64,000 nt of DNA from Annona cherimola (taxonomy: Eukaryota > Streptophyta > Magnoliopsida > Magnoliales > Annonaceae), in the NCBI GenBank assembly GCA_030490835.1, contig CM059973.1:47930008-47994007 (forward strand), written 5' to 3'. A program made the position numbers and the translations under genes. A model generated the notes under the pieces. It did no database searches, was not told the DNA's origin, and saw only the letters and a program-made list of their open reading frames with translations. Shown here in pieces: positions 33,358 to 46,034 of the stretch. Numbering within the stretch: the first letter of the stretch is position 1; the number at the start of each line of letters is the position of its first letter.

Positions 33358-33682
33358 TGTTCGCAATCTTACCATAAGTGTACGGGTCGTAGATTGTAGT
33401 ATATAAATTATTGATCCCCATAAAATTCAGGGCTATAAACTTTTCTTTTAAATGCTTTTATGTCAAATATAAAGAGAATAACATAAATAAAATGGAATAA
33501 AAATTAGAAAAGTGGGAAGAGAAAATAAAATTGAAAAGTAAAACAAGTAGTAGAAAATAAGGATGTGAGTAACTAGGGTGTAGGGTTTCACATGCGACTT
33601 TTACAATGGGTACTGGTATAATTATTTAATCTAGATATTATTTGTTAAAGGAGAACAAAACTTAATTTATCCTTACACCTTC
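33358..33682 (-). repeat. 5' LTR of the Athila element, left piece
   Basis: It runs from TGTTCGCAATC to the insertion of a Tekay solo LTR at 33683; the LTR continues at 36144. After removal of the insert and its duplication the LTR is about 1332 bp, close to the 1350 bp of the partner. Confidence 0.9.
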
Positions 33683-36138
33683 TGTGGCGCGCCTTACTCC
33701 GGGATCGTTTTGATTGGTAAACGTGACTCAGGATTGTTGCCCTGATCACACGGCAGGATTTTTTTTTTTCATTAATACATGGAAAATTTCCATCATTCAT
33801 CTATCATGAAACATATTTCACATATCACAGTTATGAACCAAAACTGTTTCATAAAACAAAAATATTCATTTCCATCTCAAAATTATCATCATTGTCTTTA
33901 CATAAAATTTACATATACAATATTTCATCAAAACTACATGTCATTTTAGATGCTGCCTTCATCATCTTTTCCTGTCTGTTGTTGAAAAAGCATGGGTGAG
34001 TAATAATACTCAGTAAGCAAGCTATAATAATTTTTCAATCATTTTCATGCATTTCATAAAATGCAAATGCAATGCATACATAGCATTGATGACATTCCTT
34101 TGGATGCGACGCTAGCTAGGCGCCCATCCCATACATGCTCCTATTTCAGGGAGGTCGCCGCCGACCTGGGCCTATTAAGCGACTTGGCAATAGCAAGGGG
34201 GACATCCGGTCCACTTACTACCTCGGCTAAGGCCTATTCCTCGTGCACATGCTCATTCTCATACATATGCCGGCATGATATTTGCAAATCATAAACAATT
34301 TCATAAAAAGCATTTAATAAATAATTTCACAAAACGAACTTCAGTTCATGTAAAGCAGTTATAGGTATGGACAACCTTAAATAAATATCATAAAGCAACT
34401 TGCAAACAATTTCAAGCATTTTGGAAATAATTTGCAAAACATATAACTTGCTTACCTTCTTAGGAGGTGTCTTCGACCTTCTCTTTTCCTTTTCCTATTC
34501 AAGGAGAAATGATATTTTCATTTCTTCTATTCAAGATGCTTCCCATGCATGCTCTATATTATTTGGGCATTATTTCTTTATGCGGATATTTTTATCCATA
34601 GGTTCTTCAAAATTTTCATCCTTATAATTAAATATTAATCTCAAATTTTCTTCAAAATCACGCTGTTTACTGTAGCTGATCACTGTGGCATATACGGTTC
34701 ATCCGAGTTACTGTTCACAGAGACGTGGTTACTGTTCATGGGTTCCAAAAATTGATATTTTTTCCAAAAATAAAAAATACCATGACATACCTTATGCCTA
34801 GTATATCATAGGACATTCAATACATTTTGAATTTATCATCATTTATTTGGTGAAAAAAATCATTTTCTCCATATACTAAAAATCATCATAAATTCACTTA
34901 AGCATAATCCTTAATTCCAAAAATCATGAAATTAATATATCATTATTCCAACATCATATTTATCATAATCATACATCCCAAATCATCATTTATCAATTTT
35001 GGAGCATTATTTTCACATATCATATGCTATCTTCCCGAATACCCTATCTTTGCTCCAAATTTTTGATGTTTTGGCATAATTCCATTTAAACATTATATCT
35101 ATACTTATTTTCTCATGCTTGGGCATTATCTAAGCATGGTTTTACCATACTTAACATCCAAAACAAATTTGGGTAGAAATCACTTACCGAAGTGGAGATA
35201 CGCTTCTTTTTCTCACACTTTCTCTCTCCAACCTTCTATTCTTCAAGGCTAAAACGTGGTAGGGGTGAAAAATGCTCAAATGGAGCTGGTTTTGGATGCC
35301 TTGGACTTTCTCCCCTGCTTCTCTATTTATAGGGTTGGATTTTTCAAGAATTTGGAATTTACCCCCTAGTTTTGAGGTATTTAATTATAAATTGGTATTT
35401 CTTTTTAATTTTGAAAAATTCTTTGAGCCCTGTGCTGCCCACCCTAGGCCTGCTCCAGAAACCCTATTGCAGCCCTATTTTCACCTTTTTTTATTTTTAA
35501 AATTAATTAAATTAAGCTAAATTAATCCTAGCCATTGATCTTTGATTAGGATAAATTTTGACCATTGATTTTGGTCAAATTTTTCAGCTGCTCCCCCTGC
35601 AACATCCCTGCAGCAGCAGCCATTGCATTTAATTTTTTTTAATTTTTATTTATTTACTTTATTTAAAAAGTCAAAAGTAGCTTTTATTAAAAAGTTAGCT
35701 ACTTTTTGATCTTGTTTTGACGTTTCATCTTGACCTTTGATTTGTGATTTTCATCACATCTTAACCCATTCATCATGTCCATCATGAATTTTTAACCATC
35801 CATAAAAAATTTCATCGAATTCCGACGCCCGGATTGCAATTTATGAATTTTTTTCTATTTTTCCACAAAAATCCAGATTTGAATTAAAATATCCAAAAGA
35901 ATTGCTATTTTGTCTTGATTAAATCTCCATTTTGTCTTTTTGTGATTAAGTTAATCCAAGTGATTAACTCTTAATCACGTGTCTTAGTCCTCAGTTACTA
36001 TTCACGTCACTATTCACGTCGTATATCCATCAATATAATTCATGAATTTTCATTTATTCATAAAATAATTAGAAAATTACAAATATCGAAATGACGCGTA
36101 TACGATCGAAATGACGCGCATACGGTCGGGGTTTCACA
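33683..36138 (-). mobile_element. solo Tekay chromovirus LTR (2456 bp)
   Basis: It begins TGTGGCGCGCC and ends GTTTCACA, with target duplication CCTTC at 33678-33682 and 36139-36143. It is similar throughout to the LTRs of the Tekay element at 41104-50951: GGGATCGTTTTGATTGGTAA near the start, TATA motif CTATTTATAG at 35323-35332, and ACGCGTATACG units at the far end (36088-36127). No internal sequence is present. Confidence 0.95.
35323..35332 (-). promoter_or_regulatory. TATA box of Tekay solo LTR
   Basis: Minus-strand CTATAAATAG, conserved at 42757-42766 and 50112-50121 in the complete Tekay element. Confidence 0.55.
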
Positions 36139-36680
36139 CCTTCTCTCAAAACCTACAAGGCACATCCTAATTTTCTTAACCATCAATTCTCATGAGATTA
36201 AGTTAATTCGAATCCATTAAGTTCTGTGGCTTATTAATTGAATTCCTCGAGGTCAATATGCTTATTCTCATGGTCTTAGAGTTCCAGGTTTAATATCTTG
36301 ATTTTCGTATATTAGATTTCCACTTCTCGGTTCCATCACCTAATATATGGAATCATGCCAAAGTACGGGCCCATGTACAAAGCAAGCATTAAAATCACAA
36401 GATATTACATTAAGAACAACATCCATCATAAATAAATTAAAACCACGTACCACGCTACATTGTACTCATGCTACAACCTAAACTCTAGATTTAGGGCTTA
36501 GCCGACATGTTTAAGTCCAAAATAAAATTAAAATTCAAAACCATCTTAAACGAGATAATTAAAATTAAAAAGAGAAAGAGATAGAAAAGCTTATTGGTAG
36601 GAAGCCCCGATGGTGTGTCGGCCGCTCCCCGCAAATCGCTGGTCCGCCTCTTGCCCCGTGCTCTCCACTTCGTCTCCACG

Positions 36681-36721
<41 letters not shown>

Positions 36722-37150
36722 AATTTTCCCTGTATGAATTCTCAGATGCCTTAATATGTTCCCCACAAGTGTTTATATAGAGGTGAGGGGTTTGAACAGT
36801 ATCTTGGCATGAATAGTAATTTTGTGCATGAACAGTAACTTGTGTGAACAGAAACTCATGAATTAGTACGCGTGAATAGTGTTGCACATGAATAGTGTCT
36901 TGCTTTAAATGCAGTTTTTTTCAAATGTGAGTCTTGAATTTGCAATTTACTGCTGCTTTGAACAAGGCTTATTAATTTGACCATATTGTATATCAAAATT
37001 GCACGCATTCCTCCTGTTTTACACAAATCAGTCAATTGAGTGTTTTTTGCTATGTAAAACTAAAGTAGTCAAAATATTATTCAAATTATCTTAAACATTC
37101 AAATTCTTCTTATTAATACTCAAAATTCATAATATAAAAGTGACACAATA
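36139..37150 (-). repeat. 5' LTR of the Athila element, right piece
   Basis: The LTR continues from the insert with CTCTCAAAACCTACAAGG and ends GTGACACAATA before the target duplication GACAT. It contains a long TC microsatellite (36679-36720), TATA motif 36772-36779 and the TGAACAGTA array (36793-36900). Confidence 0.9.
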
Positions 37151-37155
37151 GACAT

Positions 37156-37566
37156 CAAATTACATGGGTCTTAGTTCTTGTACTTCAACTCTCCAAGAAA
37201 TACAAGTTATGATTCAAATCATCTCAATCACTCAAATTATCATTCAAAATAAGTAGTAGAAAATAACTCAACATTCGACATGCCCCAATACATGTTGGAA
37301 CTTCCTTGACACATTCTAAACTATCTTGGTCACCATTTTGTTCCTTTAAATCATTCAATTGAATGAGTCTTAGTCCTTAAACTTTGATTCTTCAAGAATC
37401 ATATGTGTTTTGCACAAAAATCACTTGAATTTGCACATATCGATTAATCATGAGTGTCTTGTGAAAAACTAAGTTAAATCAACCAATATTTGATTCAAAA
37501 CATCATATTAATCCAAATTCTCATCTACATATCATTCAAAATGTAAAGTATGAAAATAACACAACA
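37156..37566 (-). repeat. older Athila-type LTR, right piece
   Basis: This is the continuation of the LTR interrupted at 21534. It ends AATAACACAACA, matching the ACACAACA end of the LTR at 54350. Confidence 0.6.
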
Positions 37567-38879
37567 ATTGGCAATGTAACACCATAAAAAATTTGTAATC
37601 TTGTGATTGTTGTAAAAACAAGTAAACCTATTCTACATTACTTCCACCAAGTTATTCTATGAATAACAAGAAATCAAATAGAAATAAATATTATACAAAT
37701 TTAGGACTCTTTAAAACCATCTTTGTGAATGTTTTTGGTGTTTGACATCATTCTCTAACACATGCCTTTTCCATATTCATAAGCAATCATTGGATTGCTT
37801 TTCTTGACATATTTTTTTCAAGTAGAGAATAAATTTTTTTAAGAAGATAGCATGCTATTGTTAGGACTTTGAAATTATAATGGGAGTATTAGATGAAAGA
37901 TAGTTCAAGTTGTTGGATGATTTTATGGCTTTTTCTCAAATTTGAGTCCCCATCAAAGCTAATTTGATTTTGTTACAAGAAAATGTAGTAAATTGATAAA
38001 GCTACCGCATACTATGGGCTAGATTTGATTCCAAAGCCAATCTCATAGGTCCTCTCATATGGGGAACTGATGTTATTAGTTAGAATCACCAAAATAGTAG
38101 ATAAATAAATGAAGGAAATAGATTAGGCTAATATCCATTCTAGTAAATCAAATAGAGTCCAACATTAGTCAATTAAGAAAATTAGGTAAAACTCAGAAAA
38201 AGAATTTTAAGAGTAGAATTTAGGTGTAGAGTTACATTAACACCTTCTTCCACATAGATTTACAAGCAATATCTCTTTACACATCCACAAATAAAACTCC
38301 TTCCAACAAGATTCCTAACACTCCCTCTTGCATCAAATGGTAACAAAAGTTTCAAATGAAATGAATGAAAATAAGATTTTTAATTTAGGGGCAATTTGCT
38401 CATTGATAATATTTATCCAGCCAAGATCACTCCATTTGCTATTTATCTGGAACCATTTCTAATTTTAGGTGTATTTGAAATTAATATGATACTTAGTGAG
38501 GATATATGAACGAGGCCACTTCTTTGTAACCCCTTCCACTTTTAATTTTTTAATGGTCGATGAAAAATCTACTTCATCTATTTTATTTAACATCATTACT
38601 ATTATCATAGAAATCATTTTATTTGTTTAGTATCACTATATATGGGCCCCATCTCTAAATGTGCAAAATCATTATAATAAATTAATTTAATACTATATGA
38701 TAATTTTTAAGTAGTATTTTTAACATATAAACAGTCTAAAATATCATTACTAAGTAGATAAATAATCCTATAAAGTATTATTATATTCTAATACACGTGG
38801 GAATAGGTTTAAGTATTTTTCTTACTTTACACATTAATTTACTTATTTTTAAGTAAATGTAGCCTATACACAAATTGGA
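37567..38879. other. AT-rich non-coding stretch
   Basis: I see no gene, no long open frame and no clear match to the other repeats in the window. It may be old host sequence or an eroded element. Confidence 0.5.
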
Positions 38880-40413
38880 TGTGAACTTAATAATCCAAAA
38901 TTATAAATTAATTTTTATCCAAGTTTTGATGATTAATAACCAAATTTGAGATTATTAAGGCTACTAATGAGTTTGGCTTAATGATTGAAGTTAAAATTCA
39001 AGTGATAAGTATTCAAGCTACAAAGCTAAGTTAACTTTAACATCAACTTAGGTCAAATCAATACTCAAGTTTACTTCGGAATTGACTTCAGGAAGACAAA
39101 AAGTTGAATAAGGGATTTTCACAAATGAAGTTGCACCTAAGTCAACTCAACATATGATTTGAGTGAAGTTGCAAATCATAGTAGACTTAGACTATGACTT
39201 AGAGTGCATCGACTGCTTGAAGTTTCCTATGACTAAAGTCGCAATCTCAAGCCGACTCCACTTACAACTTGGGTGAAGTTGAATCTTAAGTCAACCGAGA
39301 GCTTAAGACTTGAGAAATTTTATTGAGAACTGAAATTTTTTTAAGTATTAGAAGTGAAGTCACAATCCCAATTCGACTCCATATGTAAATTGAGTCAAAT
39401 CTCGCATGAAGTCAACTCAAAAGCTAGATGTGAAGGGAAGAAGACCTTAAGAAGCATGTTTTGAAGTTCTGGAACCCCAGCATATAGTGAAGTCACAACC
39501 TCGAGTTGACTTTATATATTACTTGGGTGAATTTCCAAGTCTCAAGTCGACTCCACATGGAACTTGAAAAGTGAAGACTAAAGGAAAAATTTTTGAAAGA
39601 TTAAAGTTGCAGGACAAGTCGACTCCAATACATAACTTGGGTGAAGTCATAAATCAAGTCAACTCTATATGCAACTTAGGCTATAACGGTCATAAATTTT
39701 TTGAATGTTGGCTTGTTAAATATGCGCCACCTACCTCCCAACATTCAAATTTCCTTTATTCTATTTACAGGATGTCAAGTTGAGTTATGAGGGTTATCAA
39801 GTAAATTGATTAAGCTCTAACCTTCCTACTTAAAGCATTTAAGGCTTCATAAAGTGGTCTTTAAGCAAGTCTCTCGAAGTTTATTGTAAGAGCTTCAAAC
39901 TCACTCGATCTTCTTCAACTCTGAAGAGCTCTCTGTTGCGCTTCAACTACTCTACACAATTCTATAAAGTGTAAATTCATTTGATTTACTTATTCTTTAT
40001 TGTATTAAGTAACTTGGCTTAGTATTAGAGACTAAGGCCAAAGTGTGATACGAGTAGTAATCTCTTAGAGTGAAACTCACAAGCTAATTATAAGCTTATT
40101 GTAAAAAAACCCGTAAAGCTAGAATCTAGAAGATAGTAGAGGCTTCAATTGTAATCTTATTGTGATAGTAAAACTCATGACATAGAGGAGTGTGTGCTTG
40201 AAAGAGTGGAGTAAGAGTGTTGCCTAAACCATCATAATTTCTTCTGTTCTTTATGTGTGGTTATTTTATTTCTTGATTTCTATTTTTAGCTCTATCTATT
40301 TCATTCAAAGGAGATTAATTCAATATGTGGTTAAAATTTTAAATTGCCAAGAAACTTTTAATAATCGATTTCACTCCTCCCTCTTGAGTTAAGCCAATGA
40401 CTTGGGACTAACA
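38880..40413 (+). repeat. 5' LTR of a very old copia element
   Basis: It is a diverged relative of the other copia LTRs: GTTTTGATGATTAATAAC near 38932, decayed dyad units (about 39060-39680) where GTCGAC is often GTCAAC, the promoter dyad (39700-39711 with 39738-39749), AGCTAGAATCTAGAAGA near 40118, and the end GGGACTAACA at 40413. The start is approximate. CG-to-TG/CA changes dominate, as expected for long-methylated DNA. Confidence 0.82.
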
Positions 40414-40432
40414 AGTACTATCAAAGTGGGTT
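40414..40432 (+). other. decayed primer binding site of the old copia element
   Basis: AGTACTATCAAAGTGGG follows the LTR at the position of TGGTATCAGAGCAGG in copy B, with several substitutions. Confidence 0.6.
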
Positions 40433-40463
40433 TTGAGTTATTTACCGAAGAGATCTATACACA

Positions 40464-41103
40464 ATGACAACCAATTAACTTCCATTCCTGCTTTTGTTGA
40501 GGGTTAGTCTTTCATTAGACCTCCTTAATTTAATAGAAATAACTTCAATTATTGAAAGTTGAGAATAAAACAACTAATCATGGGTACGGATATGGATTCC
40601 TGGATTGCTATCCAATATGGTGTTACTCTACCTAAAGAGCGAAAAAGGCCTCTAAATAGATGGAGGAGGAAGTTAACATGGTAAAGAGTAATGCAAAGGT
40701 CACAAACTTGCTATTCTGTACCTTCACAGTGGCAGAGTATGATCGAGGGTTCTCTTGCAAAATTGCCAATGAGACATGAGACACTCTAATCTCCATATAT
40801 AAAAGTACTTCTTAAGTCTAAGGGATAAGAAGGAACATTCTCACTAGAGAGTTGAAGAGTTTTAGGATACTTGAAATTGAGAATATCTCTGATATGTTTG
40901 CTCATTTCTCTAAAATTAGTAATGCTCTTAAACACCAAATATCATAGCCATCAAGGAAACTGAGGATCTCAATACCTTGAAGTTGGAGGATTTAATCAGT
41001 TTATTAATGTAACATGAATTAATCAAGAAAAAGAACAAAGAGCATAAAAAGGAGAAGAAGACTCCTTCATTGAAGGCAATTCATCAAAGCACAAATGAGT
41101 CTT
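40464..41103 (+). pseudogene. copia gag remnant of the old element, first piece
   Basis: It aligns by eye with 9812-10510 of copy B from the ATG onward, keeping [17 protein letters not shown] codons near 40577 and the [12 protein letters not shown] part near 40850. Stops from C-to-T change (for example TAG for CAA near 40505) and small indels break it. It is cut at 41104 by the Tekay element and resumes at 50957. Confidence 0.85.
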
Positions 41104-43590
41104 TGTGGCACCCCAAACCGAGGTGCCTAGAAGCCTTACTCTGGGATCGTTTTGATTGGTAAACGTGACTCAGGATTGTTGCCCTGATAACATGGCAAGA
41201 TTCTTTTTTTTTTCATTAATACATGAAAAATTTCCATCATTCATCTAACATGAAATATATTTCACATATCACAATTATAACTCAAAACTGTTTCATAAAA
41301 CAGAAATATTCATTTCCATCTCAAAATTATCATCATTGTCTTTACATATACAATATTTCATCAAAACTGCATGTCATTTTACATGCTGCCTTCATCATCT
41401 TTTCCCGTCTGTTGTTGAAAAAGCATGGGTGAGTAATAATACTCAGTAAACAAGCTATACATAATTTTTCAATCATTTTCATGCATTTCATAAAATGCAA
41501 ATGTAATGCATACATAGCATTCATGACATTCCTTTGGATGCGACGCTAGCTAGGCGCCCATCCCATACATGCTCCCATTTCAGGGAGGTCGCCGCCGGCC
41601 TGGGCCTATTAAGCGACTTGGCAATAGCGAGGGGGACATCCGGTCCGCTTACTACCTCGACTAAGGCCTATTCCTCGTGCACATGCTCATTCTCATACAC
41701 ATGCCGGCATGATATTTGCAAATCATAAACAATTTCATAAAAAGCATTTAATAAATAATTTCACAAAATGAACTTCAGTTCATGTAAAGCAGTTATAGGT
41801 ATGGCCAACCTTAAATAAATTTCAGAAAGCAACTTGCAAACAATTTCAAACATTTTGGAAATAATTTGCAAAACATATAACTTGCTTACCTTCTTAGGAG
41901 GTGTCTTCGACCTTCTCTTTTCCTTTTCCTATTCAAGGAGAAATGATATTTTCATTTCTTCTGTTCAAGCTGCTTCCCATGCATGTTCTATATTATTTGG
42001 GCATTATTTCTTTATGTGGATATTTTTTATCCATAGGTTCTTCAAAATTTTCATCATCATATTTAAATATTAATCTCAAATTTTCTTCAAAATCACGCTG
42101 TTTACTGTAGCTAAATTACTGTTCGTCCGAGTTACTGTTCACGAGACGTGGTTACTGTTCATGGGTTCCAAAAATTGATATTTTTTCCAAAAATAAAAAA
42201 TACCATGACATACCTTATGCCTAGTATATCATTGGAAATTTCCTATATTTTGAATTTATCATCATTTACTTGGCCAAAAAATCATTTTCTCCATATACTA
42301 AAAATCATCATAAATTCACTTAAGCATAATCCTTAATTCCAAAAATCATGAAATTAATATATCATTATTCCAACATCATATTTATCATAATCATACATCC
42401 CAAATCATCATTTATCAATTTTGGAGCATTATTTTCACATATCATATGCTATCTTCCCAAATACCCTATCTTTGCTCCAAATTTTTGATGTTTTGGCATA
42501 ATTCCATTTAAACATTATATCTATACTTATTTTCTCATGCTTGGGAATTATCTAAGAATGGTTTTACCATACTTAACATCCAAAACAAATTTGGGTAGAA
42601 ATCACTTACCCGAAGTGGAGATACGCCTCTTTTTCTCGCACTTTCTCTCTCCAACCTTCTATTTTTCAAGGCTAAAACGTGTGGGGATGGAAAATGAAGT
42701 TTCTCAAGTTATTTTTGAGCTGGGATGGCTGTGAATTTCGTCCATGGCCTGCTCCTCTATTTATAGGGGTCCATTTTTCATGAATTTGCAATTTACCCCC
42801 TCTAGCTTAGGGTGTAAACTTGCAAATGTGTTTTTTTCTAATTTTAAAAGGTGCATGGAGCATTGTGCAGCCCCCATAGGCCTGCTCCAGCAGCCCTATT
42901 GCAGCCCTATTTTTACCTATTTTTTTATTTTTTAAAATTAATTAATTTAGGCTAAATTAATTCTAGCCATTGATCTTTGATGAGGATGATCATGGGCCAT
43001 TGGATCATGCCCCAAAAGTCCATGCTCCAGCAGCAATTGCAGGCTTTGCATTAATTTTATTTAATTAAAATTAATCAAAGTCAAACGCCATTAATGTAAA
43101 AGTAAAGTTACTTTTTCCATTTTCAAATGACATTTAATATTGACCCTTAATTCATGATCCTTGATTAATCTTGGACCATTCATCATATCCATCATCATAT
43201 CTTGGCCACCCATAAAAAATTTCATCTTGATCCGATGTCCGGATTGCAAGATATGAATTTTTCTTCATTTTCTTCAAAAATCAATTAAAAATCCGAAAAT
43301 TCATATTTTAATCAAAAAAACATTTTTGTCCTGTAGTGGGAAGCTTCCTTTTTCATTTTTTATGATTAAGTTAATCCAAGTGATTAACTCTTAATCATAT
43401 ATCTTAACCCCTGTTTACTATTCACGCTTAGTATTCACGTGCACTATTTATGGGGTTAAATTCCCAATTGCATTATTTCAACCTCAAATGCACATGTCCA
43501 TTAATAAGGTTCATGAATCTTTATTTATTCATAAAATAATCTTCAAAATTACAAGTGTCGAAATGACGCGTATACGGTCAGGGTTCCACA
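41104..43590 (-). repeat. 3' LTR of the Tekay element (2487 bp)
   Basis: It runs from TGTGGCACC to TTCCACA. The minus-strand TATA motif is at 42757-42766. TTACTGTTCA motifs lie near 42110-42165. A single ACGCGTATACGGTC unit stands at the right end, where the partner LTR has two. Apparent small frames are not genes. Confidence 0.95.
42757..42766 (-). promoter_or_regulatory. TATA box of the Tekay 3' LTR
   Basis: Minus-strand CTATAAATAG, identical in the partner LTR at 50112-50121, where it would start element RNA. Confidence 0.55.
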
Positions 43591-43605
43591 ATTCTCCCCC
43601 CCTTA
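43591..43605 (-). other. polypurine tract of the Tekay element
   Basis: Minus-strand TAAGGGGGGGAGAAT directly abuts the 3' LTR and primes plus-strand synthesis. Confidence 0.88.
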
Positions 43606-43626
43606 CAATAGGTTTCGTCCCGAAAC

Positions 43627-46020
43627 CTATCTTTCTTCGAATAATTGAGGGTACTTTCTTTCAACTTCTTCCCGTAACTCCCATGTGGCTTCGGATTCTG
43701 AATATCGATTCCATTGAACCTTTACATATTCGATTTCTCTGTTCCGAAGCTTCTTGATATTGAAATCCAGTATCTTGATTGGCCTCTCCTCATAGTTCAA
43801 GTGTTCTTGTATTGGCAAATTTTCCGTTATCAACACATGGGTTGGATCGGAAACATATTTCCTGAGCATGGAGATGTGAAACACATTGTGGATGACACTG
43901 AGGGCTGGTGGCAGAGCTATTCTATAGGCTAGATTGCTTATCTTTTCCAAAACTTCAAATGGCCTAACATATCTCGGGTTTAATTTTCCCCTCTTTTCAA
44001 ACCGGGTGACTCCTTTGAATGGAGTTACCTTAACGAATACGTGATCCCCAACTTGGATATTTAAATCCCTTCTTTTGCAATCGGTGTAACTCTTTTGCCT
44101 GCCCTGGGCTGTGAGTATACACTGGCGAATCACTTGAACTTTTTCTGCAATTCTTTTTGAGAGGTCTGGAGCCAATTTTCTTTCTCCTACTTCATCCCAA
44201 TTTAGAGGAGTTCTGCATTTTCGTCCATATAAAGCTTCAAATGGGTCCATTTGAATACTTGCTTGATAACTGTTATTATAAGCAAATTCTGCCATAGCCA
44301 AATATTCATCCCACGATCCTCCAAATTCTACTGTGCACATCCTCAGCATATCCTCTACTATTTGATTTACCCTTTCTGTCTGCCCATCAGTTTGAGGATG
44401 AAATGCTGTGCTGAAATTTAGCTGTGTACCTAAGGTTTGATGTGAACTTTTCCAAAATCGAGATGTAAAACTGGAATCTCGATCGGAAACTATTGACTTA
44501 GGTACTCCATGCAGTCTCACTATCTCTTTATAATAGATTTTAGCCAGTCGCTCAGCAGTAAAATTTTTCTTGATGGCTAGGAAATGAGCTATTTTTGATA
44601 ATCTATCTACTATGACCCATATAGCATCATTTCCATTATGGGTTCTTGGCAACCCTTCAATAAAATCCATAGTAATATCATCCCATTTCCATTCTGGAAT
44701 TTCTAGCGACTGTAATTTTCCAGGAGTTCTTTGATGATCAGCCTTAACCCTTTGACATGTTAGGCACTTAGCCACATATTCAGCAATCTCTCTTTTCATA
44801 TTATTCCACCAATACATCTTTTTAATGTCTTGATACATCTTGGTGCTACCTGGATGCATCGAAAATGGAGAGAAATGTGCTTCTTTCAATATCTGTTCCT
44901 TTACTTCCTCTTGATCGAGTATACACAAGCGACCCCTGTATCTGTACATCCCCTGTTCATCTTGCATGTATTCACTAGGATTTTTCTTAATCATTTTCTC
45001 CACATAATTCTTGAAATCCCCATTTTCTTGTTGAGCCATTTTAATTTGCTCAAATAAGTTTGACTGGATTTGTAATTGAGACAATCTAACTTGTACCCCA
45101 GGTGGGCTTACAATTAATTCTAATTGTCTCAACTCTTGTAATAGCCCTTCTTCCTTTGTGATGAGATGTGCTAAGCTAACATTTCTACTTAGCGCATCGG
45201 CTACTACATTGGCTTTGCCTGGATGATATAAAATGTCGAGGTCATAATCCTTTAGTAACTCAAGCCATCTTCTTTGCCGCATATTTAACTCTTTTTGAGT
45301 AAAAATATATTTGAGGCTCTTATGATCAGTATAGACCTCACATTTAACTCCATATAAATAATGTCTCCAAATTTTCAAGGCAAAGACTACTGCTGCCAAT
45401 TCTAAATCATGGGTTGGATAGTTTACCTCATTTGGCTTGAGTTGCCGGGATGCGTATGATATGACTTTTCCATTTTGCATCAGTACACATCCTAATCCTT
45501 TCTTTGAGGCATCACTATAGATTACAAATCCTTCCTTCTCCGTAGATAGTGTTAGAATTGGAGCTTTTACCAATCTTTTCTTTAATTCCTGGAAGCTATT
45601 CTCACATTCCTGTGTCCATTCATACCTAACTCCTTTCCTTATCAGCTTTGTGAGTGCAGCTGACAATTGTGAGAATCCTTTCACAAATCTTCTGTAGTAG
45701 CCAGCTAACCCTAGGAAACTTCTTATTTCCGTGATATTTGTTGGCTGTGGCCATTTTGTTATTGCCTCAATCTTTTGAGGATCTACTTGTACTCCCTCCT
45801 CGGATATAATGTGGCCGAGAAAGGCTACTTGTTTCAACCAAAACTCACATTTTTTGAATTTATCATATAATTTCTCCCTTCGAAGAATTTCCAACACTAT
45901 CCTTAAATGCTTTTCATGTTCTTCTTCTGTCTTTGAATAAATCAATATATCATCAATGAATACCACCACAAACTGATCCAAAAATTCTCGAAAAATTCTG
46001 TTCATCATATCCATAAACAC
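43627..46020 (-). CDS. Tekay pol, 3' part: reverse transcriptase end, RNase H, integrase, chromodomain
   Basis: A 797-codon open frame is the downstream part of pol. The reverse transcriptase active site FIDD comes at residues about 21-24. RNase H follows ([15 protein letters not shown] about 165, [11 protein letters not shown] about 232, ending VVADALSR about 278). The integrase HHCC finger ([11 protein letters not shown], then CLTC) lies at about 375-415. The core shows Asp about 453 (MDFIEG), Asp about 514 (VSDRDSSF) and Glu about 550 (QTERVNQ). The GPY/F-like module is near 690 with GPF changed to RPF, and the C-terminal chromodomain ([18 protein letters not shown]) at about 745-795. It is separated from the upstream part by a one-base deletion, so it is not translated as part of pol unless the frame is recovered. 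Confidence 0.93.
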   Translation of the reverse strand: MFMDMMNRIFREFLDQFVVVFIDDILIYSKTEEEHEKHLRIVLEILRREKLYDKFKKCEFWLKQVAFLGHIISEEGVQVDPQKIEAITKWPQPTNITEIRSFLGLAGYYRRFVKGFSQLSAALTKLIRKGVRYEWTQECENSFQELKKRLVKAPILTLSTEKEGFVIYSDASKKGLGCVLMQNGKVISYASRQLKPNEVNYPTHDLELAAVVFALKIWRHYLYGVKCEVYTDHKSLKYIFTQKELNMRQRRWLELLKDYDLDILYHPGKANVVADALSRNVSLAHLITKEEGLLQELRQLELIVSPPGVQVRLSQLQIQSNLFEQIKMAQQENGDFKNYVEKMIKKNPSEYMQDEQGMYRYRGRLCILDQEEVKEQILKEAHFSPFSMHPGSTKMYQDIKKMYWWNNMKREIAEYVAKCLTCQRVKADHQRTPGKLQSLEIPEWKWDDITMDFIEGLPRTHNGNDAIWVIVDRLSKIAHFLAIKKNFTAERLAKIYYKEIVRLHGVPKSIVSDRDSSFTSRFWKSSHQTLGTQLNFSTAFHPQTDGQTERVNQIVEDMLRMCTVEFGGSWDEYLAMAEFAYNNSYQASIQMDPFEALYGRKCRTPLNWDEVGERKLAPDLSKRIAEKVQVIRQCILTAQGRQKSYTDCKRRDLNIQVGDHVFVKVTPFKGVTRFEKRGKLNPRYVRPFEVLEKISNLAYRIALPPALSVIHNVFHISMLRKYVSDPTHVLITENLPIQEHLNYEERPIKILDFNIKKLRNREIEYVKVQWNRYSESEATWELREEVERKYPQLFEER

Positions 46021-46034
46021 AGCTGGGGCATTCG

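Larger units (their letters stand above)
21535..37150 (-). mobile_element. decayed Athila-lineage Ty3/gypsy element with three nested solo LTRs
   Basis: The LTRs are 21535-22884 (3' LTR) and 33358-37150 (5' LTR, split by a Tekay solo LTR). The target duplication GACAT is at 21530-21534 and 37151-37155. A tRNA-Asp primer site sits beside the 5' LTR and a polypurine tract beside the 3' LTR. Gag, protease, reverse transcriptase, RNase H and integrase remnants lie between, all on the minus strand and full of stops and shifts. Nested insertions at 24684-26413, 30198-32456 and 33683-36138 account for about 5.7 kb. Both LTR outer ends read AATA where related LTRs end AACA. Confidence 0.92.

Noticed and set aside
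33683..36138. Small plus-strand frames repeated in Tekay LTRs (for example 34061-34294, 41534-41728, 48861-49094)
   Set aside because: They lie in solo or paired LTRs, have no domain, and are conserved only as LTR sequence.
36491..36766. Frame with a repeated arginine-glutamate peptide
   Set aside because: Translation of the TC/GA microsatellite in the Athila LTR.
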